From Streptomyces sp. HUAS ZL42 (lineage in GTDB: Bacteria; Actinomycetota; Actinomycetes; Streptomycetales; Streptomycetaceae), in contig NZ_CP160403.1 of assembly GCF_040782645.1 (NCBI RefSeq), positions 992,001 to 1,056,000 on the forward strand: 64,000 bases of DNA. Direction: 5' to 3'. Position 1 is the first letter of the stretch. The number at the start of each line of letters is the position of its first letter. This document shows, piece after piece, positions 23,732 through 32,733 of the stretch. The notes under the pieces are model-generated. The model saw only the letters and a program-made list of their open reading frames with translations, had not been told where the DNA came from and made no database searches. The translations under genes were made by a program, and so were the position numbers.

Positions 23732-25102
23732 GTGCCCATCCGAAGAATCGCCCGTGCGAGGAGACGCACTCGTGTTGTGCTCACCGCCGCGACCGCCGGG
23801 TCCATGCTGGTCGCGTGCGGCGGGGCCTTCGGTACGGACTCCGGGAACGAGGGCCGGACGATCAACGTGCTGATGGTGGGCAACCCGCAGATGGACGACA
23901 TCGCGAAGCTCACGGAGAGCACCTTCACGAAGGACACCGGCATCAAGGTGAACTTCACGGTCCTGCCCGAGAACGAGCTGCGCGAAAAAGTCGCCCAGGA
24001 CATCGCCACTCATGCCGGCCGGTACGACGTCGTCACCATCGGCGCCTACGAGGCGTGGATCTGGCACTTGAACAGGTGGCTGCGCAACCTGGACGGTGAG
24101 ATCACGATGGACCGGGACTTCGACAGAAACGACCTGCTGGAGCCGGTGGTGCAGTCGCTGTCAGGCCTGGACGGCGATCCGTATGCCCTGCCGTTCTACG
24201 GCGAGTCGTCCTTTCTCATGTACCGCAAGGACGTTTTCGCGGACATGGGCCTGAAGATGCCCGAGCGCCCGACGTGGCGGCAGGTGGCCGACCTCGCCGC
24301 CAAGGCCGACGGCGCCAAGCCGGGGATGAGGGGAATCTGCCTGCGCGGTCTCCCAGGCTGGGGGGAGCTCGGGGCCCCACTGACGAGCATGGTCAACACC
24401 TTCGGTGGCACCTGGTTCACCAAGGACTGGAAGCCACAGGTCAACAGCGGCGGCTTTGAGAAGGCCACCAAATTCTACGTCGATCTCGTCCGCAACCACG
24501 GTGAGGCCGGTGCCGCGCAGGCCGGATTCACCGAGTGCCTGAACGCGATGCGCCAGGGCAAGGTCGCGATGTGGTATGACGCCACCAGCGCGGCCGGTGC
24601 GCTGGAGGACCCCGAAACCAGCAGGGTCGCGGGCAGGATCGGGTACGCGTACGCGCCCGTGGAGAAGACCAGGAACAGCGGCTGGCTGTGGGCGTGGGCA
24701 TGGGCGATGCCGAAGACCACGCTGAAGTCCGGCCCGGCCTCGAAGTTCATGCTCTGGGCGTCCAGCAAGGAGTACGAGCAGCTGGTCGGTGAGAGGCTCG
24801 GCTGGTCGCGGGTGCCCGCAGGGAAGCGGGCCAGCACGTATCAGATCCCCGAATACCGTAAAGCGGCCGCCTCGTTCGGTGACATCACCCTGAAGTCCAT
24901 CCAGCAGGCCGACCCGGCCAACCCCGGCACCCAGCCGCGGCCCACGGTCGGCATCCAGTACGTGGGCATCCCCGAGTTCGAGGACCTCGGCACCGAGGTG
25001 ACACGGGAGATATCCGCCGCCATCGCCGGAAAGACCAGCGTGGACAAGGCACTCGAAGACGGCCAGAAGCTTGCGCAGGACGTCGCCAGAAACTACCCGT
25101 GA
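23732..25102 (+). CDS. Sugar/polyol ABC transporter substrate-binding lipoprotein (orphan)
   Basis: Family 1 solute-binding protein of 456 residues with a lipoprotein signal (RRTRVVLTAATAGSMLVACG, lipobox LVAC). YDVVTIGAYEAWIWHLNRWL, DGDPYALPFYGESSFLMYRK and GKVAMWYDATSAAG resemble sorbitol/mannitol-binding proteins of the SmoE type. No permease or ATPase genes are adjacent on either side, so it is either an orphan sharing a distant permease or the remainder of a deleted operon. The start is GTG at 23732. Confidence 0.85.
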   Translation: MPIRRIARARRRTRVVLTAATAGSMLVACGGAFGTDSGNEGRTINVLMVGNPQMDDIAKLTESTFTKDTGIKVNFTVLPENELREKVAQDIATHAGRYDVVTIGAYEAWIWHLNRWLRNLDGEITMDRDFDRNDLLEPVVQSLSGLDGDPYALPFYGESSFLMYRKDVFADMGLKMPERPTWRQVADLAAKADGAKPGMRGICLRGLPGWGELGAPLTSMVNTFGGTWFTKDWKPQVNSGGFEKATKFYVDLVRNHGEAGAAQAGFTECLNAMRQGKVAMWYDATSAAGALEDPETSRVAGRIGYAYAPVEKTRNSGWLWAWAWAMPKTTLKSGPASKFMLWASSKEYEQLVGERLGWSRVPAGKRASTYQIPEYRKAAASFGDITLKSIQQADPANPGTQPRPTVGIQYVGIPEFEDLGTEVTREISAAIAGKTSVDKALEDGQKLAQDVARNYP

Positions 25103-25360
25103 CAGCGGCAGGGCGGGTTCGGCAGCCCAGGTGACGGCGTTCCGGTCGCGATGCGGGTCTCCCACAACGGGGGGTGCAGGTACTCGGTCCCGGTGTCCCT
25201 GACGGCGACGTTGTGGGCGGCCCACCACTGGGGGCGGGGTCGCCCCGCGCATCATCCCGGACGAACACCTCACACCGGCCTTGGCGTTCTGGCCGCCGGC
25301 CACCTTCATCATCAAAACGGGGCGCATCGCCCGGCTCAGGAAGCAGTGCGGGACCCTTCC
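25103..25360. other. Gap with a possible protein relic
   Basis: Around 25247-25340 the + strand can be read RIIPDEHLTPALAFWPPATF followed by IIKTGRIARLRK, which looks protein-like, but it has no start, no family I recognise, and no continuity. It may be what is left of downstream genes of the orphan binding-protein operon. No terminator for urtE is evident here. Confidence 0.25.
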
Positions 25361-26062
25361 TCACACGCTGAGCGCCGCCCGTACCGTCTGTTCGGCTCCC
25401 GTTCCGCCCTCGCCGGAGGAGGTCACCCGGCCCGCCTCCAGGACGTAGTAGTGCTGCGCGGCCCGCGCGGCGAAGGCGACGTGCTGTTCGACGAGGAGGA
25501 CGGAGAGTCCACCGCGTCGGGCGAGGGCCAGGATCGTCTCCTCGATCTCCGCGACGACGGACGGCTGGATGCCCTCGGTCGGTTCGTCGAGCAGGAGCAG
25601 CCGTGGCCGGGTGACCAGGGCGCGGGCGATGGCGAGTTGCTGGCGCTGGCCACCGGAGAGCAGGCCGGCGCGGCGGCCGGACAGCTCGCGCAGAACGGGG
25701 AAGAGGTCCAGTGCCTCGGCGACGGCTTCCTGGCCGTCGCGGCGGCCGTCGGCGACGAGTTGGAGGTTCTCGGCGGTGGTGAGGTGCGGGAAGGACTGCT
25801 GGCCCTGTGGCACGTACGCCATCCCGCGGGCGACCCGCTGGTGCGGGGCGAGGCGGGAGATGTCCTCGCCGTCCAGCAGGACGGACCCGTCGGTGGGCCT
25901 GAGCAGTCCCATGGCCGCGCGCAGGAGGGTGCTCTTGCCTGCGCCGTTGTGGCCGAGGACGGCCGCGACACCGTCCTCGGGTACCGCGACGGTCACGTCG
26001 TGCAGCACGGTGGTGCGGTCGTAGCCCGCCCGGACGTTGTTGATCTCAAGCACTGGCGTCAC
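25361..26062 (-). CDS. urtE: Urea ABC transporter ATPase UrtE
   Basis: LivF-type ATPase of 233 residues. Walker A is GHNGAGKSTLL, the signature is LLSGGQRQQLAIARAL, Walker B is LLLLDEPTEGIQP, and the switch histidine lies in VEQHV. The EGIQPS segment is typical of UrtE. The GTG start at 26062 overlaps the urtD stop and is preceded by GAGGAGG; the longer frame from 26383 is a shadow of urtD. It is the last gene of the operon. Confidence 0.9.
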   Translation of the reverse strand: MTPVLEINNVRAGYDRTTVLHDVTVAVPEDGVAAVLGHNGAGKSTLLRAAMGLLRPTDGSVLLDGEDISRLAPHQRVARGMAYVPQGQQSFPHLTTAENLQLVADGRRDGQEAVAEALDLFPVLRELSGRRAGLLSGGQRQQLAIARALVTRPRLLLLDEPTEGIQPSVVAEIEETILALARRGGLSVLLVEQHVAFAARAAQHYYVLEAGRVTSSGEGGTGAEQTVRAALSV

Positions 26063-26832
26063 GCCTCCTCGGTGACGGGTACGGCAGCGGGCTCGGGTTC
26101 GGAGGCGCGCCCGAGGTAGACCTCTTGGACCTTGGTGTCTGCCTGGACCTCGGCGACCGAGCCCTCGCTGAGGACCCGGCCGGCGTGCAGGACGGTGACG
26201 CTGCGGGCGAAGGAGCGCATGAAGTCCATGTCGTGTTCGATGACGACGACCGTGTGCTCCGCGCTGACGCGCTGCAACAGCTCGCCGGTTGCCTCGCGTT
26301 CGTCGTGGCTCATACCGGCGACGGGTTCGTCGAGCAGCAGCAGCCTCACGTCCTGGACGAGCAGCATTCCGATCTCCAGCCACTGTTTCTGCCCGTGGGC
26401 CAGCACCCCGGCGGGGCGGTCGCGCAGGTCGGTCAGGCCGGTGGTCTCCAGCGCTTTCGTGACCGGCTCCGGTACGCCCTTGCGGCGGCGGATCAGGGTG
26501 AGCGGCCCTCGGCCCGCGCCCGCCGCGATGTCGAGGTTCTGCAGGACGGTCAGCTCCTCGAACACGGTTGCGGTCTGGAAGGTGCGGCCGATGCCCATGC
26601 GGGCGATGCGGTGCACGGGCTTGCCCAGGAGTTCCTCTCCTCCGAAGAGGACCGATCCGGTGGCCTTCACCAGGCCGGTGACCGCGTCGACCAGGGTGGT
26701 CTTGCCCGCGCCGTTGGGGCCGATGAGGAAGCGCAGGTCGCCTGGGCCGATGTCGAGGTCGACGCCGTCGACGGCGATGAACCCGTCGAACGTCACGCGC
26801 AGATCGCGGACGGTCAGTCCCTCGCCGCTCAT
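26059..26832 (-). CDS. urtD: Urea ABC transporter ATPase UrtD
   Basis: LivG-type ATPase of 257 residues. Walker A is GPNGAGKTTLVDAVTG, Walker B is LLLLDEPVAGMSHDE, the switch histidine is in IEHDMDFM, and GIGRTFQTATVF is the Q-loop region. The usual signature LSGGQ reads LAHGQKQWLEIGMLL, as is normal for UrtD proteins. The gene overlaps both urtC and urtE by four bases. Confidence 0.9.
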   Translation of the reverse strand: MSGEGLTVRDLRVTFDGFIAVDGVDLDIGPGDLRFLIGPNGAGKTTLVDAVTGLVKATGSVLFGGEELLGKPVHRIARMGIGRTFQTATVFEELTVLQNLDIAAGAGRGPLTLIRRRKGVPEPVTKALETTGLTDLRDRPAGVLAHGQKQWLEIGMLLVQDVRLLLLDEPVAGMSHDEREATGELLQRVSAEHTVVVIEHDMDFMRSFARSVTVLHAGRVLSEGSVAEVQADTKVQEVYLGRASEPEPAAVPVTEEA

Positions 26833-27935
26833 GCTGTCTCTCCAGTCGTACGGTTACGGGTGCGACGCCTGCTCAAGGCGCCGAGGGACGCCAGGCCGCC
26901 GGGCAGGAAGCCGACCGCCACGACGAACAACAGGCCTTGGAGGTAGGTCCACGCGGCAGGGAAGGCGTCCGACAGCGTGCTCTGCGCCCAGGCCACGGCG
27001 ATCGCGCCGAGCACCGCGCCCACCAGCGAGGCCCGGCCGCCGACCGCCGCGCCGATGACGAAGCCGATGGACGGCACGATCCCGATCAGCGCAGGCGAGA
27101 TGATCCCGACCGCCGGGACGAAGAGGGCGCCGGCCAGCCCCGCCATCCCCGCCGCGATCACATACGCCACGATCTTGACGTTGGCCGGGTCGTAGCCGAG
27201 GAAGCGCACCCGCTCCTCGGAGTCCCGTACCGCGATGAGCAGTTCGCCGTAGCGGCTGACGAACAGCTGGCGGGCGCCTGCCATCAGCAGCAGGAGTACG
27301 GCGGCGATGATGAAGTACACCGTCCGCTGGTTGACCGGGTCGTCGAGCGAGTAGCCGAAGAAGCCCTGGATGTCGGTGAGGCCGTTGGTGCCGCCGGTGG
27401 TGGCCTGCTGGCCGATCAGCCAGATGGACAGGGCGGCGGCCAGAGCCTGGCTCAGGATGGCGAAGTAGGCACCCTTCACCCGGCGTCGGAAGACAAGGAA
27501 GCCGAGCAGTGCGGCGACCGCCATGGGCAGCAGTACGGTCATGGCAAGCGCGAAGGCCGGGTCGGCGAAGGGCTTCCACCACCAGGGCAGCGCGTCGCCC
27601 GTGCCGTACAACTGCATGAAGTCGGGCAGCTTCTCGCCGTTCGCGGCGGCATCGGCGAGCTTGAGGTGCATGGCCATGGCGTAGCCGCCGAGGCCGAAGA
27701 AGACGCCCTGGCCCAGCACCATGAGTCCGCCCCGGCCCCAGGCGAGGCTTACGCCGACGGCGACGATCGCGTAGCACAGGTACTTGGCGAGCAGGGAGAG
27801 ACGGAAGTCGGAGAGGACGAGCGGGGCGACGCCGAAGAGGAGGACGGCTCCGAGGGCGAACCCCATAGGCGCACGCAAGCGTTCCGACAGCGGGACGGAC
27901 GCCGGGGTCACAGCGGTAGGGGTCGTTGTCGTCAT
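26829..27935 (-). CDS. urtC: Urea ABC transporter permease UrtC
   Basis: LivM-type permease of 368 residues with eight to ten membrane helices (GVSLAWGRGGLMVLGQGVFF, GGYAMAMHLKLAD, VKGAYFAILSQALAAALSIW). The long extracytoplasmic loop rich in Asp, Gly and Trp after helix 3 is usual for UrtC. I chose the ATG at 27935, which overlaps the urtB stop as ATGA, over the open frame from 27980. Confidence 0.9.
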   Translation of the reverse strand: MTTTTPTAVTPASVPLSERLRAPMGFALGAVLLFGVAPLVLSDFRLSLLAKYLCYAIVAVGVSLAWGRGGLMVLGQGVFFGLGGYAMAMHLKLADAAANGEKLPDFMQLYGTGDALPWWWKPFADPAFALAMTVLLPMAVAALLGFLVFRRRVKGAYFAILSQALAAALSIWLIGQQATTGGTNGLTDIQGFFGYSLDDPVNQRTVYFIIAAVLLLLMAGARQLFVSRYGELLIAVRDSEERVRFLGYDPANVKIVAYVIAAGMAGLAGALFVPAVGIISPALIGIVPSIGFVIGAAVGGRASLVGAVLGAIAVAWAQSTLSDAFPAAWTYLQGLLFVVAVGFLPGGLASLGALSRRRTRNRTTGETA

Positions 27936-28819
27936 GCCAGGCTCCGGGTGCGCAGTGTGTACAGGCCCTGGGGTCGCCACTGGAGGAAGGCGACGATCGC
28001 CACGAGCACGATGACCTTCGCGACGCTGACGGTCGTGGAGTACTCGAGGACGGACTGGAGCACACCGAGTGCGAAGGCGGTGATCACGCTGCCCTTGAGC
28101 TGCCCGATGCCGCCCACGACGACGACCAGGAAGGCGTCCACGATGTAGTTGGTGCCCATCGTCGGGCCGATCGGGCCGACCAGGGTGAGCCCGACGCCCG
28201 CGACGCCCGCCAGGCCGGAGCCGATGAAGAAGGTCATCCGGTCGACCTGGCCGGTGGCGATGCCTGACACCTCGGCGAGGTCCCGGTTCTGTACGACGGC
28301 CCGGATGCGGCGTCCCAACGGGGTGAGCCGCAGGATGAGTGTGAGGGCGAGGACGCAGAGCAGGGCGAGGCCGAGGATGAACAGCCGGCTGTTGGCGAGG
28401 GTGATGCCGCCGCCCGGCGAGATGTTGCCGGTGAGCAGGTCCGGGGCGTGGGTCTGCACGTTGGGGGCGCCGAAGATGTCACGGGCCAGCTGCTGGAGCA
28501 TCAGGGAGACGCCCCACGTGACCAGCAGGGTGTCCAGCGGGCGCGTGTACAGGCGCCGGATGAGCAGCCACTCCAGGAGGGCCCCCATGGCTCCGGCGAC
28601 GACGAAGGCCACCGGCAGGGCGACGAGCAGCGAGACCCCGGCGCTGCTGATGGACTTCTGCAGGACGTACGTCGTGTAGGCACCGGCCATGATGAACTCG
28701 CCGTGCGCCATGTTGATCACGCCCATCTGACCGAAGGTCAGGGTGAGGCCGAGCGCGATGAGCAGGAGGACGGCACCGATGCTGATGCCGGTGAAGGACT
28801 GGTTGAGGATGACCGTCAT
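27932..28819 (-). CDS. urtB: Urea ABC transporter permease UrtB
   Basis: LivH-type permease of 295 residues with about eight helices. GLTLTFGQMGVINMAHGEFI is the conserved first membrane block and NRDLAEVSGIATGQVDRMTF is the cytoplasmic EAA-like loop that contacts the ATPases. It follows urtA after 93 bases that include a strong hairpin, and overlaps urtC by four bases. Confidence 0.9.
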   Translation of the reverse strand: MTVILNQSFTGISIGAVLLLIALGLTLTFGQMGVINMAHGEFIMAGAYTTYVLQKSISSAGVSLLVALPVAFVVAGAMGALLEWLLIRRLYTRPLDTLLVTWGVSLMLQQLARDIFGAPNVQTHAPDLLTGNISPGGGITLANSRLFILGLALLCVLALTLILRLTPLGRRIRAVVQNRDLAEVSGIATGQVDRMTFFIGSGLAGVAGVGLTLVGPIGPTMGTNYIVDAFLVVVVGGIGQLKGSVITAFALGVLQSVLEYSTTVSVAKVIVLVAIVAFLQWRPQGLYTLRTRSLA

Positions 28820-28864
28820 GAAGCGGCTCCGGGTCGGTCGGGGACGGTGGTGCGGGCGCGTGGC

Positions 28865-28892
28865 TGACCCGGCCTGTGAGGAGGCCGGGTCA
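28865..28892. terminator. Stem-loop between urtA and urtB
   Basis: TGACCCGGCCT (28865-28875) pairs perfectly with AGGCCGGGTCA (28882-28892) around a 6-base loop. Within an operon this is likely a partial terminator or RNA-stabilising hairpin giving more binding protein than permease, a common design after solute-binding-protein genes. Confidence 0.75.
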
Positions 28893-28912
28893 CACCACGA
28901 GAGGGCTCGGGA

Positions 28913-30166
28913 TCAGGACAGGCCGGAGGCCCAGTCGTAGCCCTTCAGATACGGGTCGGGCTTGATCGGACCGCCCGAGTTCCACACCTCGGTGATCAGC
29001 CCGTCCGCGCCGACCTTGCCGATACGGGCCGTCTTGTGGACGTGCTGTGTCGCGCCGTCGACCGTGACCTTGCCTTCGGGTGCGTCGAAGGTGATGCCGT
29101 CGGAGGCCGCCTTGACCTTGGTGACGTCGAAGGAACCCGCCTTCTCGACCATCGCCTTCCACAGGTAGACCGAGATGTAGGCGGCCTCCATCGGGTCGCT
29201 GGTCGGCTTGTCCTTGCCGTACTCGGCCTGATAGGCCGCCACGAACTTCTCGTTCGCCGCACCGGGGGTCGTCTCGTAGTAGTTCCACGCCGTCAACTGG
29301 CCCTCCAGATACTGGGTTCCGATGCTCTTCACCTCCTCCTCGGCGATGGAGACCGACAGCACCGGCATGCTCTTCGCGGTGAGCCCGGAGGACTTGTACT
29401 CCTTGAAGAAGGCCACGTTGCTGTCGCCGTTGAGGGTGTTGAACACGGCGTCCGCGCCGGAGTCCTTGACCTTGTTGACGATGGTGCCGAACTCCGTCGA
29501 ACCGAGCGGCGCGTAGTCCTCGCCGACCACCGTCATGCCCTTGGCCTTCGCGTACGCCTTGATGATCTTGTTGGCGGTGCGAGGAAAGACGTAGTCGCTT
29601 CCGACCAGGTAGAGCTTGGTCAGGCCCTGCTTCTTGAGGTAGTCGAGGGCGGGGACGATCTGCTGGTTGGTGGTGGCGCCGATGTAGAAGATGTACGGGG
29701 ACTGCTCCAGGCCCTCGTACTGCACCGGGTAGAAGAGCGGCGACTTGTACCGCTCGAAGACCGGCTTGACGGCCTTCCGGCTGGCCGAGGTCCAGCAGCC
29801 GAAGGTGGCCGCGACCTTGTCGTCCTTGATCAGGGCCTCCGCCTTCTCCGCGAACGTCGGCCAGTCGGAGGCGCCGTCCTGGCTCACCGCCTTGAGCTTC
29901 TTGCCCAGCACACCACCGGCGGCGTTGATCTCCTTGATGGCGAGCAGCAGCGCGTTGTGGACCGTGACCTCACTGATGGCCATCGTGCCCGACAGCGAGT
30001 TGAGCAGACCGACCTTGACCGTGCTGCCGGAGGTGTCGGCCTTGGCGGCGGAGTCCGATGACGTGTCGCTGCCGGTCTTGGCGCCACAGGCGCTGAGGGC
30101 CGCGGAAGCGCCGACCGCGGAAATGCCGGCCAACAGGCCACGTCTGCTGATGCTGAGCCCGGACAT
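28913..30166 (-). CDS. urtA: Urea (or short-amide) ABC transporter substrate-binding lipoprotein UrtA
   Basis: A 417-residue binding protein with a Tat-type lipoprotein signal ([20 protein letters not shown], lipobox LSAC at about residue 27). [18 protein letters not shown] and [20 protein letters not shown], with [13 protein letters not shown], are hallmarks of UrtA. It heads urtABCDE. No urease genes lie in the window. An amide-specific relative (FmdD type) is an alternative because an AmiC-like protein is encoded nearby. Nitrogen control by GlnR is suggested by a site at 30339-30354. Confidence 0.9.
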   Translation of the reverse strand: MSGLSISRRGLLAGISAVGASAALSACGAKTGSDTSSDSAAKADTSGSTVKVGLLNSLSGTMAISEVTVHNALLLAIKEINAAGGVLGKKLKAVSQDGASDWPTFAEKAEALIKDDKVAATFGCWTSASRKAVKPVFERYKSPLFYPVQYEGLEQSPYIFYIGATTNQQIVPALDYLKKQGLTKLYLVGSDYVFPRTANKIIKAYAKAKGMTVVGEDYAPLGSTEFGTIVNKVKDSGADAVFNTLNGDSNVAFFKEYKSSGLTAKSMPVLSVSIAEEEVKSIGTQYLEGQLTAWNYYETTPGAANEKFVAAYQAEYGKDKPTSDPMEAAYISVYLWKAMVEKAGSFDVTKVKAASDGITFDAPEGKVTVDGATQHVHKTARIGKVGADGLITEVWNSGGPIKPDPYLKGYDWASGLS

Positions 30167-30338
30167 ACAAAACCTCCATTGCCCCGAAGGGCGGTGCGAA
30201 GAGAGCGGAAGGACTCTGGGGAGGGAATGGATGGAGCGCGCTTCAGAATCGGCGGCGTTGACGCACGGATGCCCCAGCCGTACCGGGGTGGCCGTCCGGG
30301 CTGGTCACTGAAGTGCGTCCACAGCCTGCGAGGGAACT

Positions 30339-30354
30339 GTTTCCGGTGCGTTGC
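30339..30354 (-). promoter_or_regulatory. Candidate GlnR box upstream of urtA
   Basis: On the urtA strand the sequence reads GCAAC-GCACCG-GAAAC, matching the actinomycete GlnR half-sites GTnAC-n6-GAAAC at all but one conserved base. It lies about 173 bases upstream of the start. A second GAAAC occurs on the same strand at 30372-30376. The 30167-30577 gap is otherwise promoter DNA with no gene. Confidence 0.45.
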
Positions 30355-30577
30355 GGCCCAGTTGAAGAACAGTTTCTGGTGGAAGTAAGAATGCCGGTCA
30401 AAAAGACGAAGCCGGGGTGAGATGCATAGTTGGCCTGGCACTTCAGCGACGGAAATTAATGCTTCCTGCGGAAAGGATCTGTTTTCTTCGGTTCCTCTTG
30501 GCAAGGGTGCGGTGGTCGACGGTAGGCTCAACGGCCGACCCCGCACGGGGAACCACGGCTTCGAGCGGAGGAGTGCG

Positions 30578-31060
30578 ATGGCGAGGCGGCCCCAGGAACT
30601 GCTCCGTCTGCTGACGCGGGCCGAGCGTCTCTCCGTGCGCCGAGTCCAGTCCGTACTGGACGAGTTCGACTGTTCCGTGGAGGCTTGGCGGGTCCTCGAC
30701 CTGCTCTCGGACGGGCAGGGGCACAACATGACGGCCCTCGCCGACCACGCCTTCCTGCCGGCTCCCAGCCTCACCAAGCTGATCGACCAACTCGTCGACC
30801 AGAACCTGGTTTACCGCCGCATCGACCCTGCCGACCGCCGCCGCGTCCTCGCCCATCTCACGCCACGGGGCATGGAGCGATGGCAGCAGTTGGTGCGCGA
30901 AGTGCGGGCCGACTGGGCCGAGTTGGAACATGTCCTCGCGGACGAGGACGGGGAGCGACTGCACGTCCTGCTGAACCGGCTGGCCGATGCGGTGAAAGGC
31001 ACGGAGGCAGACCGGGTCACAACAGGTCGTGGGGGGCGTGCAGTTGAGCGAGGACGTTGA
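30578..31060 (+). CDS. MarR-family transcriptional regulator
   Basis: A 160-residue winged-helix protein: LLTRAERLSVRRVQSVLDEF, then GQGHNMTALADHAFLPAPSL-TKLIDQLVDQNLVYRR (recognition helix) and DPADRRRVLAHLTPRG (wing). The ATG at 30578 has GGAGGA upstream. It is divergent from the urt operon and convergent with the AmiC-like gene, whose 3' end it overlaps by 44 bases. It may regulate urt genes. Confidence 0.9.
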   Translation: MARRPQELLRLLTRAERLSVRRVQSVLDEFDCSVEAWRVLDLLSDGQGHNMTALADHAFLPAPSLTKLIDQLVDQNLVYRRIDPADRRRVLAHLTPRGMERWQQLVREVRADWAELEHVLADEDGERLHVLLNRLADAVKGTEADRVTTGRGGRAVERGR

Positions 31061-32132
31061 AGTCCAGCCCGTCCGCCTCCGCCAGGTAGATGCGCTGACG
31101 CACATGCCGGTCGTGGAGACGGAGCAGCCCGCGCGGTCCTTCGTACGAGACCGTCTCGGCGGCGGCTGCGATCGCGGAGACATCGAACGTGCGGGCCTGT
31201 TCGACGAGCGCCGCCAGGAGCAGCACACCTTCGTAGCAGGACTCTCCGAGGCTGCCCGGGGCAGGCGCCTCGATCCCGAACCGGGCGGCGTACTGAGCGT
31301 GGAAGTCGAGGGTGTCCTGGTTGGCCAGTGACGCGAAGAACCCGGCCGTACTGAACAGGTCGCCGGTCGCCTCGGGGCCGCTGGCCATCAGCATGTTCTC
31401 GTCCATCAGCGTACTCAGCCGCAGGCACCGCCGGTCGAGCCCGGAGGAGGCGAAGGCCCGGTTGAAGCGGACCGCGTCGCTGCCGACCAGCAGCATCAGC
31501 ACGCCGTCCGCGTCCGCGTGCTCGATCCGCCGCAGCACAGCCTCGAAGTCCTCGGTATCCAGCGGGAGATACGACTCGCCGCAGACCCGGCCCCGGCTTG
31601 CGCGCGCGTAGCGGCGGGCGGCCCGGGCCGTGCGCCGGGGCCAGACGTAGTTGTTGCCGACGACGAACCAGCGGCGCACGCCGCGCGTCTCGGCGAGCAG
31701 CCGCATGGCCGGCAGCAGCTGCCACTCGGGAGTCTCGCTGGTCATGAAGACGCCCTCGGTGCGCTCGCCACCCTCGTACAGGGCTGTGTAGACGTACGGC
31801 ACCCGGTGGGCGACCCGCGGCGCGAGGGCCTCGCGCACGGACGAGATGTGCCATCCGGTCACGCCGTGCACCGCTCCGGTCGCGACCAGCGCCTCCACGT
31901 CCCGCGCCACGGTCTGCGGGTCCCGGCCGCCGTCCACCTCGAGCAGCCGCAGCTCCCTGCCGAGGACGCCACCCGCCTTGTTGACCTCCTCGGCGGCCAG
32001 CCGTGCGCACGCCTCACAGGTGGGCCCGAAGATCCCGGCAGGCCCCTGCATCGGGTACACGAGCGCGACGTTCAGAACCGAATCGTCGGCCGTTACCCAC
32101 TCGGGGGCGTGGAGGCGGAGCGGCCGGTGCAT
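31017..32132 (-). CDS. Cytoplasmic UrtA/AmiC-like ligand-binding protein
   Basis: A 371-residue periplasmic-binding-like protein (NVALVYPMQGPAGIFGPTCE, GVTGWHISSVREALAP, FVVGNNYVWPRRTARAARRY) related to UrtA and AmiC, but with no signal peptide or lipobox. In Pseudomonas AmiC senses amides in the cytoplasm and controls an antiterminator. A sensing role beside the urt operon is therefore likely, possibly with the MarR protein. I started it at the ATG at 32132, though the frame is open to 32222. There is no ANTAR-type partner in the window. Confidence 0.78.
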   Translation of the reverse strand: MHRPLRLHAPEWVTADDSVLNVALVYPMQGPAGIFGPTCEACARLAAEEVNKAGGVLGRELRLLEVDGGRDPQTVARDVEALVATGAVHGVTGWHISSVREALAPRVAHRVPYVYTALYEGGERTEGVFMTSETPEWQLLPAMRLLAETRGVRRWFVVGNNYVWPRRTARAARRYARASRGRVCGESYLPLDTEDFEAVLRRIEHADADGVLMLLVGSDAVRFNRAFASSGLDRRCLRLSTLMDENMLMASGPEATGDLFSTAGFFASLANQDTLDFHAQYAARFGIEAPAPGSLGESCYEGVLLLAALVEQARTFDVSAIAAAAETVSYEGPRGLLRLHDRHVRQRIYLAEADGLDFNVLAQLHAPHDLL

Positions 32133-32289
32133 GGCCCCATGATTCCGGCACCGCCCTCGGTTCCCAAGCGACGGCATGGATCGAGACCGATTCGTAGACC
32201 GGGGGGCCGGCACCGCGAGCATCCCCGACGACCATGAAACCGCTCTCGCGCTCGTCGCTCAGGACGCCGTCGAACCTCGAAGCCGCTAT

Positions 32290-32425
32290 TCAGGAGGCTG
32301 CTGCCGCGGGGATACCCAGGCCGCCTTCGACGTACTGGGCGCGGCCGAAGCCGAAGGACCAGTCGGCCGGGGTGTTCTCGACGTATCCGATGAAGACGTT
32401 CTCGCCGGGGGTTCCGATGGAGGGT
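32290..32425 (-). pseudogene. C-terminal fragment of a tautomerase-family protein
   Basis: The minus strand reads SIGTPGENVFIGYVENTPAD, then WSFGFGRAQYVEGGLGIP and a stop. The pattern VFI-x-x-VE-x-x-x-x-x-WSFG-x-G-AQY is characteristic of 4-oxalocrotonate-tautomerase-like proteins. The N-terminal half with the catalytic Pro1 is missing. It abuts the LysR fragment on the opposite strand. Confidence 0.55.
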
Positions 32426-32436
32426 CTCGCGCCGGG

Positions 32437-32725
32437 ATTCGGGCACCGGGTCCTCGTCCGCGACGAGATCGTGGCGCTCGTCGCCTCCGGCCGACCGCAG
32501 GCACGACGGCCGGCACTGTCGCTGGACGAGCTCTCCGCCACCCCGCTGATCACCTACGGCCGCGACAGCGGTCTGTATCCCCGGCTGCGTACGGCCTTCC
32601 CGGAGACCGGCGTCCCCTTCCAGCCCGCCTACGCCACGAACCACGTCGCGCTGCAGCTGGAACTCGTCGCCGCCGGTGTCGGTATCGCCCTCGCGGCGGG
32701 AGCATCCGCGGCATCACGACGACTG
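32437..32725 (+). pseudogene. LysR-family effector-domain fragment
   Basis: HRVLVRDEIVALVASGRP, then ALSLDELSATPLITYGRDSG, LYPRLRTAFPETGVPF and ELVAAGVGIALAAG match the C-terminal half of a LysR effector domain. The DNA-binding domain is absent. The frame runs without a stop from 32234 through this fragment into the GH35 fragment, so the three pieces form one artificial open frame. Confidence 0.7.
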
Positions 32726-32733
32726 CTGCCCGT

